Part shown: positions 8,651 through 17,225 of the stretch, piece by piece
How positions within the stretch are numbered: position 1 is the first letter of the stretch
How the letters are laid out: each line of letters opens with the position of its first letter
Assembly (NCBI GenBank): GCA_022796015.1
Contig: JAAWHU010000036.1
Span: 1 to 34,366, forward strand
DNA: 34,366 bases
Source: Hungatella sp.
Lineage (GTDB): Bacteria; Bacillota; Clostridia; Lachnospirales; Lachnospiraceae
Direction: 5' to 3'
Translations under genes and position numbers: made by a program
The notes under the pieces: model-generated
The model's input: only the letters and a program-made list of their open reading frames with translations
The model's database searches: none
What the model was told of the DNA's origin: nothing

Positions 8651-9679
8651 ATGAAAACTGCATTAATAACAGGAGTAACCGGCCAGGATGGTTCTTACTT
8701 ATCAGAACTTCTGCTGGAAAAGGGATATGATGTGCACGGCATTATCAGACGGTCTTCAGTGGATTATCGCGAACGGATCATGCATCTGGAAAAGGAAGCG
8801 AACTTTCATCTGCACTACGGAGATCTGGGAGATTCCTTAAGCCTTGTGAAGGTGATCGCGGCAGTGAAGCCGGATGAGCTCTATAATCTTGCTGCACAAA
8901 GTCATGTACAGGTCAGCTTTGATGTACCGGAGTTTACGGCGGATATCGATGCTGTTGGAGTGTTAAGGATATTGGAAGCCGTTCGTATCTGTGGACTGGC
9001 AGATACCTGCAGAATCTATCAGGCTTCTACATCCGAATTATATGGGAAGGTTGAGGAAGTACCACAGTCGGAATCAACGCCATTTCACCCCTACAGCCCT
9101 TATGCGGTGGCGAAGCAGTATGGCTATTGGATTGTTAAGGAATACCGGGAAGCATACCATATGTATTGCTGCTCCGGTATTTTGTTTAACCATGAGTCAG
9201 AGCGGAGAGGCGAGACATTTGTTACAAGGAAGATTACCCTTGCGGCTGCCAGGATTTCACAGGGAAAGCAGGACAAGCTGTATCTTGGGAATTTGTCATC
9301 AAAGCGGGACTGGGGATATGCCAGGGATTATGTGGAGTGCATGTGGCTCATGCTCCAGCAGGACAGGCCCGATGATTATGTGATTGCTACGGGAGAGCAG
9401 CATACAGTAAGGGAGTTTTGTACGCTGGCTTTTCATTATGCCGGGATAGAACTGGAGTGGCAGGGAAGCGGCGAGGAGGAGAGAGGGATTAACCGGGCAA
9501 CTGGGGATGTAATCGTGGAGGTAAGTCCTGAATTTTACCGCCCTACAGATGTTGTAAATCTCCTGGGAAATCCTGCAAGGGCAAAAAATAAGCTTGGCTG
9601 GAATCCAACAAAAACTCCTTTTGAAGAATTAGTCTGCCTTATGGTAAAACATGATCTCCAAGCAGGAATTGTAATGTAG
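8651..9679 (+). CDS. gmd: GDP-mannose 4,6-dehydratase
   Basis: The start is taken as the ATG at 8651, directly after GGAGAAAGG (8639-8647); an upstream in-frame TTG at 8633 would overlap that site. The 342-residue protein is an extended SDR. The NADP-binding glycine loop [10 protein letters not shown] is at 8-17, the YAVAK catalytic pair is Y151/K155, and the TSELYG region at 127-132 carries the family Ser/Glu. The Gmd-specific segments [17 protein letters not shown] and [21 protein letters not shown] are also present. It converts GDP-D-mannose to GDP-4-keto-6-deoxy-D-mannose, the branch point for GDP-fucose, GDP-perosamine and others. Genes for GDP-mannose supply (ManC, mutase) and two users of the product lie immediately downstream. 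Confidence 0.96.
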   Translation: MKTALITGVTGQDGSYLSELLLEKGYDVHGIIRRSSVDYRERIMHLEKEANFHLHYGDLGDSLSLVKVIAAVKPDELYNLAAQSHVQVSFDVPEFTADIDAVGVLRILEAVRICGLADTCRIYQASTSELYGKVEEVPQSESTPFHPYSPYAVAKQYGYWIVKEYREAYHMYCCSGILFNHESERRGETFVTRKITLAAARISQGKQDKLYLGNLSSKRDWGYARDYVECMWLMLQQDRPDDYVIATGEQHTVREFCTLAFHYAGIELEWQGSGEEERGINRATGDVIVEVSPEFYRPTDVVNLLGNPARAKNKLGWNPTKTPFEELVCLMVKHDLQAGIVM

Positions 9680-9697
9680 TAGAAGGGGGAAAGCAGA

Positions 9698-10624
9698 ATG
9701 ATCTTAGTAATCGGAGCAACAGGCTTTCTTGGCAAAAGGGTATGCCGGAGACTGGATAAACTGGAGAAAGACTATGTAAAGACTTCCTTGAGCCTTGGGG
9801 TAGACCTGTGTGACAGGGGCCAGGCGGTAAGGCTCTTTAAAGAGGTAAAACCAGATTTCGTGTTAAACTGTGCGGCGTTTTTAGGAGGCGTCCAATTTGG
9901 CTACGAGCATGCAGCGGAAATGTTTAAAAATAACATGGAGATGGAACTGTCCATTCTTGAAGCCTGTAAAGAGGCAGAAGTAAAAAGGCTGGTGAATCCC
10001 ATAGGAAACTGTTCCTATCCCGGAATAGCAAAGATCTATAAAGAAAAAGAGTTCTGGGATGGCCCCCTTCACGAATCGGTGCTTGCATACGGCCTTGCCA
10101 AAAAAGCTTTTTGTGTCGGTGCATGGGCATATCACAAACAATATGGAATGGATATTATAAATCTGGTGTTTCCCAATATGTATGGACCAGGAGATCATTT
10201 TGATCCGGTGCGCTCCCATGCAGTGGGAGGACTGATCCAGAAGTTTGTAGATGCAGTGGATGAAGGGAAAAAGTCCGTGGTTATCTGGGGAACGGGGAAG
10301 CCGGTACGGGAGTGGCTGTATGTAGATGATGGAGCAGAGGCCATGATCAGGGCTATGGAGATTCCATATTATCCCGATATTATCAATATCGGAATGAACA
10401 AAGGGTACAGCATACTGGAAACGGCAGAGATTATTCAACAGCTGACGGGATTTAAAGGGGAGCTGATGTTGGATACCAGTAAGATTGATGGGGCTCCAAT
10501 AAAGATTATGGATGTAGAGCTGTGTAAAAAAATATTTGGTTGGCTGCCGGGAATGGATTATGAAGAGGGATTGAAACGCTCCATTGAAAGCTATAGAGAA
10601 TATAAAGCAGGCATAGATGTTTGA
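9698..10624 (+). CDS. GDP-L-fucose synthase-like NAD-dependent epimerase/reductase
   Basis: A 308-residue extended SDR with the N-terminal dinucleotide loop VIGATGFLGKRV. Segments close to GDP-fucose synthase (Fcl/WcaG) are PNMYGPGDHFDP at 159-170, SH at 173-174, VVIWGTGKPVREWLYVDD and GFKGELMLDTSKIDGAP. The Y131-x3-K135 pair is intact. Fcl performs 3,5-epimerisation and NADPH reduction of GDP-4-keto-6-deoxymannose to GDP-L-fucose. One oddity is that the loop written GSSCIYP in well-studied Fcl proteins reads IGNCSYP here (102-108). The cysteine used in epimerisation is kept (C105), but the serine of the SDR triad appears to be glycine. Fucose is the most likely product, but a different 6-deoxyhexose cannot be excluded. 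It lies 18 bases after gmd with its own GGGGGAAAG site. Confidence 0.78.
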   Translation: MILVIGATGFLGKRVCRRLDKLEKDYVKTSLSLGVDLCDRGQAVRLFKEVKPDFVLNCAAFLGGVQFGYEHAAEMFKNNMEMELSILEACKEAEVKRLVNPIGNCSYPGIAKIYKEKEFWDGPLHESVLAYGLAKKAFCVGAWAYHKQYGMDIINLVFPNMYGPGDHFDPVRSHAVGGLIQKFVDAVDEGKKSVVIWGTGKPVREWLYVDDGAEAMIRAMEIPYYPDIINIGMNKGYSILETAEIIQQLTGFKGELMLDTSKIDGAPIKIMDVELCKKIFGWLPGMDYEEGLKRSIESYREYKAGIDV

Positions 10625-10657
10625 ACAGTAAAAGATACATAGATATGGAGGAAAGGT

Positions 10658-11746
10658 ATGAAGACAATTAACTATATGGAACCATCCTATGATGAACATG
10701 AAATTAATGCTGTGAATGAATACATGAACAGCGGGGCGTGGCTGACAGAGTTTAAAAAAACCCGGGAATTTGAAGAAAGTATCGCTTTATTTACAGGAGC
10801 GGAATGGTGTTCTGTTATGAGCAATGGAACCGTTACACTGATAGCATCCTTAATGGCATGCGGGATTGAACCGGGTGATGAAGTGATTGTTCCTGATTTT
10901 ACCATGTCCGCCACATCCCATGCAGTTGAGATTTTAGGGGCTAGGGCAGTCTTTGTGGATGTGGAAAAAGACACTTTTTGTATGGATTATGATGCCATGA
11001 GGAGAGCGGTCAATGAGAAAACGAAAGCAGTCATTGTGGTAGATTTAAACGGAAGATGCCCCAATAGATTTGAAGATATAATAACATTCTGCCGCAGGCA
11101 TGGGCTGTGGATGATAGAGGATGCGGCTCAGGCACTGGGTTCCACCTATAACGGGAAGGCACTGGGAACATTCGGGGATATCGGAAGTTTTTCATTCAGC
11201 ATGCCTAAAATTATAACAACAGGCCAAGGAGGCGCTATTGTTACAGACAATAAAGAACTTTATCATAAAATACTCCAGATTCGTGATTTTGGAAGAGAAG
11301 AGGCAGGCTCTGATCATTACCTGATGATCGGGGCTAATTTTAAATTTACCGATCTGCAGGCCGTGATAGGAATTGAACAGATGAGGAAGGTTCCGGCACG
11401 GGTAGAGAGGAAAAAACAAATGGGAAAACTCTATGATGAGTACCTGAAAGACGTAAATGGTGTAGAGACCGTACACAATTATTATAATGATACGGCACCA
11501 TGTTTTATAGAACTCTTATGTGACCGGAGAGATGAACTGATGGAATGGCTGCTGAAGCACGGAATAAAATCCAGAAAATTTTATCCGGCGCTTCACAGTG
11601 AACCGGCATATGGGAGAGGCAAGCAGGACTTTCCTGTTGCACAGGAGATCAGCAGAAAAGGCCTTTGGCTGCCCAGCAGTGTGAATGTGACAGATGAGGA
11701 GATTGAGTATATCTGTGGATGCATTAAGGAATTTGATATCCATTAA
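10658..11746 (+). CDS. DegT/DnrJ/EryC1-family aminotransferase, perosamine synthase-like
   Basis: A 362-residue PLP enzyme of standard length. MSNGTVTLIASLMACGIEPGDEV is the cofactor phosphate-binding start, EDAAQALGS carries the PLP-ring Asp (D155), and FSFSMPKIITTGQGGAIVT holds the Schiff-base lysine (K184). The presence of lysine argues against a ColD-type dehydratase, which has histidine there. The GTFGDIGSFSF/TTG-QGG pattern is close to GDP-perosamine synthase (Per/RfbE). That enzyme transfers an amino group from glutamate to C4 of GDP-4-keto-6-deoxymannose, the product of the Gmd two genes upstream. The following acyltransferase would then N-acylate the amino sugar. AGGAAAGG lies just before the ATG. 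The substrate is inferred from context, while the family is certain. Confidence 0.82.
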   Translation: MKTINYMEPSYDEHEINAVNEYMNSGAWLTEFKKTREFEESIALFTGAEWCSVMSNGTVTLIASLMACGIEPGDEVIVPDFTMSATSHAVEILGARAVFVDVEKDTFCMDYDAMRRAVNEKTKAVIVVDLNGRCPNRFEDIITFCRRHGLWMIEDAAQALGSTYNGKALGTFGDIGSFSFSMPKIITTGQGGAIVTDNKELYHKILQIRDFGREEAGSDHYLMIGANFKFTDLQAVIGIEQMRKVPARVERKKQMGKLYDEYLKDVNGVETVHNYYNDTAPCFIELLCDRRDELMEWLLKHGIKSRKFYPALHSEPAYGRGKQDFPVAQEISRKGLWLPSSVNVTDEEIEYICGCIKEFDIH

Positions 11747-11765
11747 TATAAGGCAGGAAGAGATT

Positions 11766-12314
11766 ATGAATGGATTTTATACAATGATTGAACTTAAAGA
11801 TATGGGGTTTCAAGGTGTTGGGGAGGATCTATATATAAGCAGAAAGACAAGTTTTTATAATCCTTCAGGTATCTGTATAGGAAGTCATGTCAGAATCGAT
11901 GATTATTGTGTACTTGTTGGAAATATAAGAATCGGAGACTATATCCATATAGGTTCCCACAGCAGCCTTCACGCTAGTGGGGAAGGAAGAATTACTATGG
12001 AAGATTATTCAGGAATATCTTCTAATGTCACTATTTATGCCAGCAGCGATAATTTTGATGGAGAATGGATGACATGCCGGCCTGATTTGCCAAAAGAGTG
12101 TACAAATGTTGTGTTTGACCATATAGTCTTAGGAGGGTTTTCACAGGTGGGAACCGGAAGCACCATATTGCCAAAGGGTAGATTAGGCGAAGGGACAGCA
12201 GTGGGGGCTATGAGTCTGGTAAACAAACCGTTAGAACCATGGTATGTGTATGCAGGGATTCCCTGCAAGGCTATTAGGCCAAGAAGTAAAAAAATGCTAG
12301 AGATGGTTCAATGA
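11766..12314 (+). CDS. Left-handed beta-helix (hexapeptide) acyltransferase
   Basis: The frame extends upstream into the aminotransferase gene, but the ATG at 11766 has AGGAAGAG a few bases before it and gives a natural 182-residue protein. The sequence shows imperfect hexapeptide repeats (ICIGSHVRIDDYCVLVGNIRIGDYIHIG, split over several turns). It then shows the Lbeta-H insertion region with the catalytic-type histidine near FDHIVLGG, and the terminal VYAGIPCKAIRPRSK typical of the galactoside/maltose O-acetyltransferase (LbH_MAT-like) group. Such enzymes transfer acetyl from acetyl-CoA. Position directly after a perosamine synthase-like gene suggests N-acetylation of GDP-perosamine. O-acetylation of the polymer is the alternative. 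It lacks the N-terminal Rossmann domain of PglD-type enzymes. Confidence 0.8.
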   Translation: MNGFYTMIELKDMGFQGVGEDLYISRKTSFYNPSGICIGSHVRIDDYCVLVGNIRIGDYIHIGSHSSLHASGEGRITMEDYSGISSNVTIYASSDNFDGEWMTCRPDLPKECTNVVFDHIVLGGFSQVGTGSTILPKGRLGEGTAVGAMSLVNKPLEPWYVYAGIPCKAIRPRSKKMLEMVQ

Positions 12315-12340
12315 AAAAATGACAAAAGGAAAGCATAGAT

Positions 12341-13651
12341 ATGAATATAATCTTATTATCCGGCGGTTCAGGAAAACGGCTGTGGCCCTTGTCAAATGAT
12401 GTACGGTCAAAACAGTTTATAAAGCTCTTTCCTTCTGAGCATGGCTATGAATCTATGGCTCAAAGGATGTACAGACAAATCAGAGAACTTGATAGAAATG
12501 CAGTTATTACAATCGCTACATCCAGAACTCAGGTTTCGGCTATTCATAATCAGCTGGGGGAGGACGTGGGAATATCAGTGGAGCCTTCAAGACGGGACAC
12601 CTTCCCGGCCATTTCACTGGCTTGTGCGTATCTGCATGAGATAAAAAAAATATCCGAAAAAGAACCTGTTGTTGTAGTCCCCGTAGACCCCTATGTAGAC
12701 GAGGACTACTTTTTTGCCCTTACCAGGTTATGTGAGCTCGCAGGAACATCTGATTGTAACATTACACTTATGGGAATCAGCCCGACTTATCCAAGTGAGA
12801 AGTATGGTTATATTATCCCCCGTAATACTTCCGAAATAAGCTTTGTAAAATCATTTCAGGAAAAACCGGATAAAGCTACAGCAGAAGCATACATAAAACA
12901 GGGAGCACTTTGGAACAGCGGTGTTTTTGCATTCAGGCTGCAGTATGTTCTTGATAAATCAAAAGAATTATTGGGGTATGACGGATATAAAGACTTGTAT
13001 GATAACTATGATACCCTAAAGAAAATAAGCTTTGACTATGCAGTGGTTGAGAAGGAAGCATCTATACAGGTTATGCGCTTCAACGGCATTTGGAAAGACT
13101 TGGGTACCTGGAATACCCTTACAGAAGGAATGGAGGAAAAGATTATCGGTAATGGCAGAATGAATGATAGCTGTCGAAATTTACATATTCTGAACGAACT
13201 TAATATACCGATCCTCGCAATGGGTATGAAGGATGCGGTTATAAGTGCATCACCGGAGGGCATTCTGGTGTCCGACAAGGAACAGAGCTCTTATATAAAG
13301 CCTTATGTTGAAGAAATAAATCGGCAGGTAATGTTTGCAGATAAGTCATGGGGGAGTTACCGGGTCCTTGATATAGAGAAGGGGAGTCTAACAATAAAGA
13401 TTGGTTTAAAATCAGGATGCCGTATGAGCTATCACAGCCACCAAAATAGAAATGAAATATGGATCGTTGTTTCAGGAAGAGGAAAAGCAGTTGTGAATGA
13501 GAACGAGAAGCTTATACAAAAAGGTGATGTGGTGATGATAGATGCTGGCTGTAAACATACAATTATTGCAGAAACAGAAATGACATTAGTTGAAATACAA
13601 TTAGGGGATGAAATATATATAGAGGACAAGAAGAAATTTACACTTAATTAA
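12341..13651 (+). CDS. manC: Mannose-1-phosphate guanylyltransferase with C-terminal cupin
   Basis: A 436-residue protein. The nucleotidyltransferase domain begins IILLSGGSGKRLWPLS (residues 3-18), the pyrophosphorylase signature for GTP binding, and continues with VEPSRRDTFPAISLACAY and KSFQEKPDKATAEAYIKQG. The C-terminal ~110 residues form a cupin with WGSYRVLDIEKG, CRMSYHSHQNRNEIWIVVSG and GDVVMIDAGCKHTI, as in type II phosphomannose isomerase domains. ManC makes GDP-mannose from mannose-1-phosphate and GTP, and the cupin may add mannose-6-phosphate isomerase activity. This feeds the Gmd at 8651-9679. The protein is somewhat shorter than classic bifunctional enzymes. AAAGGAAAG lies upstream of the ATG. 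The gene is followed almost at once by the mutase needed one step earlier. Confidence 0.93.
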   Translation: MNIILLSGGSGKRLWPLSNDVRSKQFIKLFPSEHGYESMAQRMYRQIRELDRNAVITIATSRTQVSAIHNQLGEDVGISVEPSRRDTFPAISLACAYLHEIKKISEKEPVVVVPVDPYVDEDYFFALTRLCELAGTSDCNITLMGISPTYPSEKYGYIIPRNTSEISFVKSFQEKPDKATAEAYIKQGALWNSGVFAFRLQYVLDKSKELLGYDGYKDLYDNYDTLKKISFDYAVVEKEASIQVMRFNGIWKDLGTWNTLTEGMEEKIIGNGRMNDSCRNLHILNELNIPILAMGMKDAVISASPEGILVSDKEQSSYIKPYVEEINRQVMFADKSWGSYRVLDIEKGSLTIKIGLKSGCRMSYHSHQNRNEIWIVVSGRGKAVVNENEKLIQKGDVVMIDAGCKHTIIAETEMTLVEIQLGDEIYIEDKKKFTLN

Positions 13652-13673
13652 GTATATGAATAGCGGGAATTTT

Positions 13674-15353
13674 ATGGAAAATAACAATATAAACAAGCAG
13701 TATCATTTATGGATGGAAAATGCGGATTCAGAGTATAGAGCTGAATTGCAGCTTATGTCAGAGGAAGACATTAAAGATGCATTTTATAAAGAATTGTCCT
13801 TTGGAACCGGGGGCCTAAGAGGGATTATGGGAGCCGGAATAAACAGGATGAATGTATATACGGTGGAAAGAGCATCACAAGGATTGGCCAATTATATAAT
13901 AAAAAACTTTCCAAGTAGAAAATGTTCGATTGCCATTGCTTATGACAGCAGAAGGAAATCGGATCAGTTTGCCCGGGTTTCTGCTGAAGTTTTTGCAGCT
14001 AATAACATAAAAGTATATATTTACAAAGAATTAATGCCTACACCATGTTTGTCATATGCGATCAGACAGCTTAAGTGTCAGGCAGGAATTATGATTACAG
14101 CTTCCCATAATCCTATGAAATATAACGGATATAAAGTTTATGGAGAAGATGGGGGTCAGGTTACAATAGAAGCAGCAGAGAAAATACAGAGAGAGATTTC
14201 AGAGATTGATATATTTAAAGATGTAAGGAAGATTGATTTTGATGAATGCTTGGAACAAAAAAAGATCATTATGATTGATGAGTCGATTTATTTGAATTAT
14301 GTGGAAGAAGTTTTAAAAGAATCTGTAGTCAAGGAATCCATTGATCGAGATGTCTCGATTGTATATAGTCCATTAAATGGAACAGGATTGAAACCAGTAA
14401 TTAGGACATTAAAAGAAGCCGGATTTACTAATATCACGATTGTTCAGGAGCAAGAACAGCCAGATGGAGCTTTTCCAACATGTCCTTACCCAAATCCAGA
14501 GATTCGTGATGCTATGGAATTAGGGATTCAATATTGCGAAAGGATAGGAGCGGATATTTTAATTGCGACCGATCCGGATTGTGACCGATGCGGTGCTGCG
14601 GTTCGCGCCTTGGACGGCAGCTTCAGACTTCTTTCCGGAAACGAAATGGGGATTTTGCTTTTAGATTATATATGCAGTCAGAGAACAGCCAGCCATAAGA
14701 TGCCGGAAAATCCGGTGTTTATAAAAACGATAGTAACCACAGAATTAGCAGAAAGAATTGCTGAGAGTTACGGCGTAAGGACTATTAATGTTTTAACAGG
14801 CTTCAAATACATAGGAGAACAGATTGGAATTTTAGAACAAAGTGGAACGGAACATAGATTTATCCTTGGATTTGAAGAATCATGCGGATATTTGACAGGA
14901 TCTTATGTCCGGGATAAGGATGGAGTAAATGCAGCATTATTAATTTGTGAGATGGCTGCATATTATAAAAAACATGATATCACTTTGCTGGATAAGCTGG
15001 AGGAATTAAACAGTATATATGGGTATTATTTAAATACACTTCATACTTATGCGTTTGAAGGGAAAGCTGGTTCTAACCGGATGAGAAGAGTAATGAATAA
15101 CTTTCGGAATGGAATGAAAAGAATAGGAGAAAAGAAGGTTTATAGAATTGAGGATTATGCATTAGGAATACAAGGCCTTCCGAAAACAGATATGATTAAG
15201 TATATACTTTCTGATAATTGCTCAGTAGTTATAAGGCCAAGTGGGACAGAACCAAAACTTAAGGTTTATATCTCAGCTGTTTCAAATAATAAAAAAGAAT
15301 CAGTAAGGATAGAACATGAGATTCTAAAGAATATTGAAAATATAATAAAATAA
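13674..15353 (+). CDS. Phosphohexomutase (phosphomannomutase/phosphoglucomutase)
   Basis: The frame also offers an ATG at 13656, five bases after manC. The ATG at 13674 is preferred because it has GCGGGA six bases before it, while 13656 has no purine-rich site. The 559-residue product is a four-domain alpha-D-phosphohexomutase of the long PgcA-like type. It has SFGTGGLRGIMGAG near the N-terminus, the active-site serine loop ITASHNPMKYNGYK (Ser about 144), the metal-binding DPDCDRCG, the sugar-binding GFEESCGY and the phosphate-binding RPSGTEPKLKVY. It interconverts hexose 6- and 1-phosphates. Here it would supply mannose-1-phosphate to ManC, though it may serve glucose too. It is the last enzyme gene of the polysaccharide locus. 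Confidence 0.92.
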   Translation: MENNNINKQYHLWMENADSEYRAELQLMSEEDIKDAFYKELSFGTGGLRGIMGAGINRMNVYTVERASQGLANYIIKNFPSRKCSIAIAYDSRRKSDQFARVSAEVFAANNIKVYIYKELMPTPCLSYAIRQLKCQAGIMITASHNPMKYNGYKVYGEDGGQVTIEAAEKIQREISEIDIFKDVRKIDFDECLEQKKIIMIDESIYLNYVEEVLKESVVKESIDRDVSIVYSPLNGTGLKPVIRTLKEAGFTNITIVQEQEQPDGAFPTCPYPNPEIRDAMELGIQYCERIGADILIATDPDCDRCGAAVRALDGSFRLLSGNEMGILLLDYICSQRTASHKMPENPVFIKTIVTTELAERIAESYGVRTINVLTGFKYIGEQIGILEQSGTEHRFILGFEESCGYLTGSYVRDKDGVNAALLICEMAAYYKKHDITLLDKLEELNSIYGYYLNTLHTYAFEGKAGSNRMRRVMNNFRNGMKRIGEKKVYRIEDYALGIQGLPKTDMIKYILSDNCSVVIRPSGTEPKLKVYISAVSNNKKESVRIEHEILKNIENIIK

Positions 15354-15394
15354 TAATTATAGGAGATTCTTATTATGGGCGGAGGATTTATTTG

Positions 15395-17029
15395 ATGAAA
15401 AAAAGTCGGTTTTTATCTGTGTTTCTCTTTATAACACAGATCTACCTATTGTGGGAGATAAATAATATAAAAAGTTTTTTAAATAATGCTCCGGCTTTAT
15501 ATGATGAAAAGCAAATAAAAAAAGGGACAGAGGATAGTATTAGTTTAATAGAGACAATCAACATTCCTGTTGGCGGTAATTTAGTTGCTGGCAGTAATTA
15601 TGAATTAGGTGCAGGATGGACATATACGAATGGTACTTTTAATCATACATCAGGTTATACAGATCCGCTCACTATTAAATTCAATGTTATCCCCAATACA
15701 TACTACTTTGCCAAGTTCGATACTCCCGCGTTTAGTTTACCGCAGGATTTTACAATTTCAGTTGGAAATTACTTGATAGAGAATACTTATAAAGAAGAAA
15801 ATAATTATAATTTCACATTCTTGCCTACAGACGGTAACAACTTAGTTATAACACCATTACCTCATTTTGATGGGAGTATAAATAACTTATTTATTGCTGA
15901 AATAATACCTGGTTCAGAGAAAAAGATTGAGGTTGAAGTGTTAAATGTTGGTGAAAATTTGAATCCCTACTTAACAGGGTTTTGGAATATTGCGTTAGGA
16001 GATGATACTCTAAAATCTCTAATAAGCGGAAGATCAAATATTGCTTTTGGACATCAAACTTTTCCGATACTTCAGAAAAACAATCAAAATATTGCCATTG
16101 GAACTTTCTGCGCTCAGAATATGATTGATTCTTATAGAAATGTGTTTATAGGAGTAGATGTGGCTGAATTTCCAGAAAATGGAGGAAATAACAATATTGG
16201 AATAGGTACAGCCTCCCTAGGAAATTTTGAATCCATTGGCCATAATAATATTGCTATAGGTAATGGATCGCATTTTGGAGGTGAAAAAGGCACTGGAGGT
16301 AATTATAATATTGATATCGGAATGGGCGCCGGTTTTAAAAATTATGGAGATAAAAATACTATTATTGGATTCTATGCGGGTAATGGAAAATCTCAAAGTA
16401 ATGCTGTATTAAATAAGGCCTCCAACGTTCTGCTTATTGGGGCAGAGACAGGAAGCATTGATGAATTTTCGTTTCAGAATGGTGACATTAACATTAATAA
16501 TCTTATAAAGGGTGGATTAAACAGAGAAGGTCTTTCTATAACAGATTCAAATTTTTACATTGAGAATTCATTAAATAAAGGATTTAAATTTCAACTCAAC
16601 AAGACTAATAATGTATCATATTTACAGATTGTAAATAATGATAATATTGAGACTGCGATTGGTGGGATAGAATTTATTCAAATGCCTAATACCAATACTG
16701 ATATGAACTCAAGAAGGGAAGTTGCTTTAATTAGCGGAAACTTAGTTAAGAGTTCTGTAGAAGGACAGAATGGGGCGGATATTGTTATTTCCTTAAAATC
16801 ACCGGATGGGCCTTTTAGCGATAAATTTATATTCACGAACCAAGGACAAATTGGCGTTTTTAATACTGCTCCTGAAGCTATGGTTGATATTAATGGTCAA
16901 TCAGAATCTATGGGAGCGTTACACATAAATCCTGGTTCGCTTTTAACTATCCCTAAAGATGGAACATTAGAGTATGATGGATTACATCTTTATTTTACAA
17001 TTAATGGTGTAAGAAAGCAGTTAGATTAA
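15395..17029 (+). CDS. Signal-anchored protein with phage-tail-fibre-like beta repeats
   Basis: The start is the ATG at 15395, eight bases after GGAGGA (15381-15386). The 544-residue protein has a lysine-rich N-terminus and a hydrophobic segment (about 5-20), so it is secreted or membrane-anchored. Residues about 60-172 are beta-rich and resemble the jelly-roll modules of phage fibres (ELGAGWTYTNGTFNHTSGYT). Residues 197-352 contain about nine copies of a 16-24 residue repeat with core N-I-A-I-G (NIALG, NIAFG, NIAIG, NVFIG, NIGIG, NIAIG, NIDIG, NTIIG, NVLLIG), like YadA-head/tail-fibre beta-rolls. The C-terminus has TIPKDGTLEYDGLHLYFT, a segment common near the ends of tail fibres. No sortase motif or S-layer domain is seen. 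A role in surface display or polymer binding is only a guess. Confidence 0.65.
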   Translation: MKKSRFLSVFLFITQIYLLWEINNIKSFLNNAPALYDEKQIKKGTEDSISLIETINIPVGGNLVAGSNYELGAGWTYTNGTFNHTSGYTDPLTIKFNVIPNTYYFAKFDTPAFSLPQDFTISVGNYLIENTYKEENNYNFTFLPTDGNNLVITPLPHFDGSINNLFIAEIIPGSEKKIEVEVLNVGENLNPYLTGFWNIALGDDTLKSLISGRSNIAFGHQTFPILQKNNQNIAIGTFCAQNMIDSYRNVFIGVDVAEFPENGGNNNIGIGTASLGNFESIGHNNIAIGNGSHFGGEKGTGGNYNIDIGMGAGFKNYGDKNTIIGFYAGNGKSQSNAVLNKASNVLLIGAETGSIDEFSFQNGDININNLIKGGLNREGLSITDSNFYIENSLNKGFKFQLNKTNNVSYLQIVNNDNIETAIGGIEFIQMPNTNTDMNSRREVALISGNLVKSSVEGQNGADIVISLKSPDGPFSDKFIFTNQGQIGVFNTAPEAMVDINGQSESMGALHINPGSLLTIPKDGTLEYDGLHLYFTINGVRKQLD

Positions 17030-17136
17030 TCAACACGGACTCCTGTCCCCAATTAATACTATCTTCCCGGAAAAAGCAAATGTGGCTCCAGCATTACATT
17101 ATACTGTCATCAATCATACTGCCCAAATGTCTCTCC
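17030..17136 (+). other. Intergenic stretch after the polysaccharide locus; no clear terminator
   Basis: This stretch contains only a weak GGAC-TCCT-GTCC hairpin near 17038-17049 and a near-palindromic TTCCCGGAA near 17072-17080, neither followed by a T-run. No coding sequence is evident. The base composition changes from AT-rich to balanced across this stretch. Confidence 0.4.
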
Positions 17137-17165
17137 TTGAAACCACCCCATATTTGTGATATGCT
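17137..17165 (+). promoter_or_regulatory. Promoter of the LysR gene
   Basis: TTGAAA (17137-17142) is followed after 17 bases by TATGCT (17160-17165), with TG one base before the -10 hexamer (extended -10). It lies about 60 bases before the LysR start codon. This is a good sigma-A type match and separates the regulator from the upstream polysaccharide operon. Confidence 0.55.
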
Positions 17166-17225
17166 AATGTCTGGATATCTATGGCCAACTGCAAATTTAC
17201 CCATATCCAAAGGAAGGGAGAAGAA

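Noticed and set aside
9881-10699. 272-codon open frame on the - strand
   Set aside because: It is antisense to the fucose synthase-like gene, rich in His, Ile, Phe and Cys with no recognisable motif, and has no ribosome site.
16000-16450. Repeat array as a CRISPR or DNA repeat
   Set aside because: The periodicity is at the protein level (N-I-A-I-G every 16-24 residues). The underlying DNA copies are divergent and there is no spacer/repeat structure.
17038-17049. Hairpin GGAC-TCCT-GTCC as terminator of the polysaccharide operon
   Set aside because: It has only four base pairs and no T-run, so it is not convincing.
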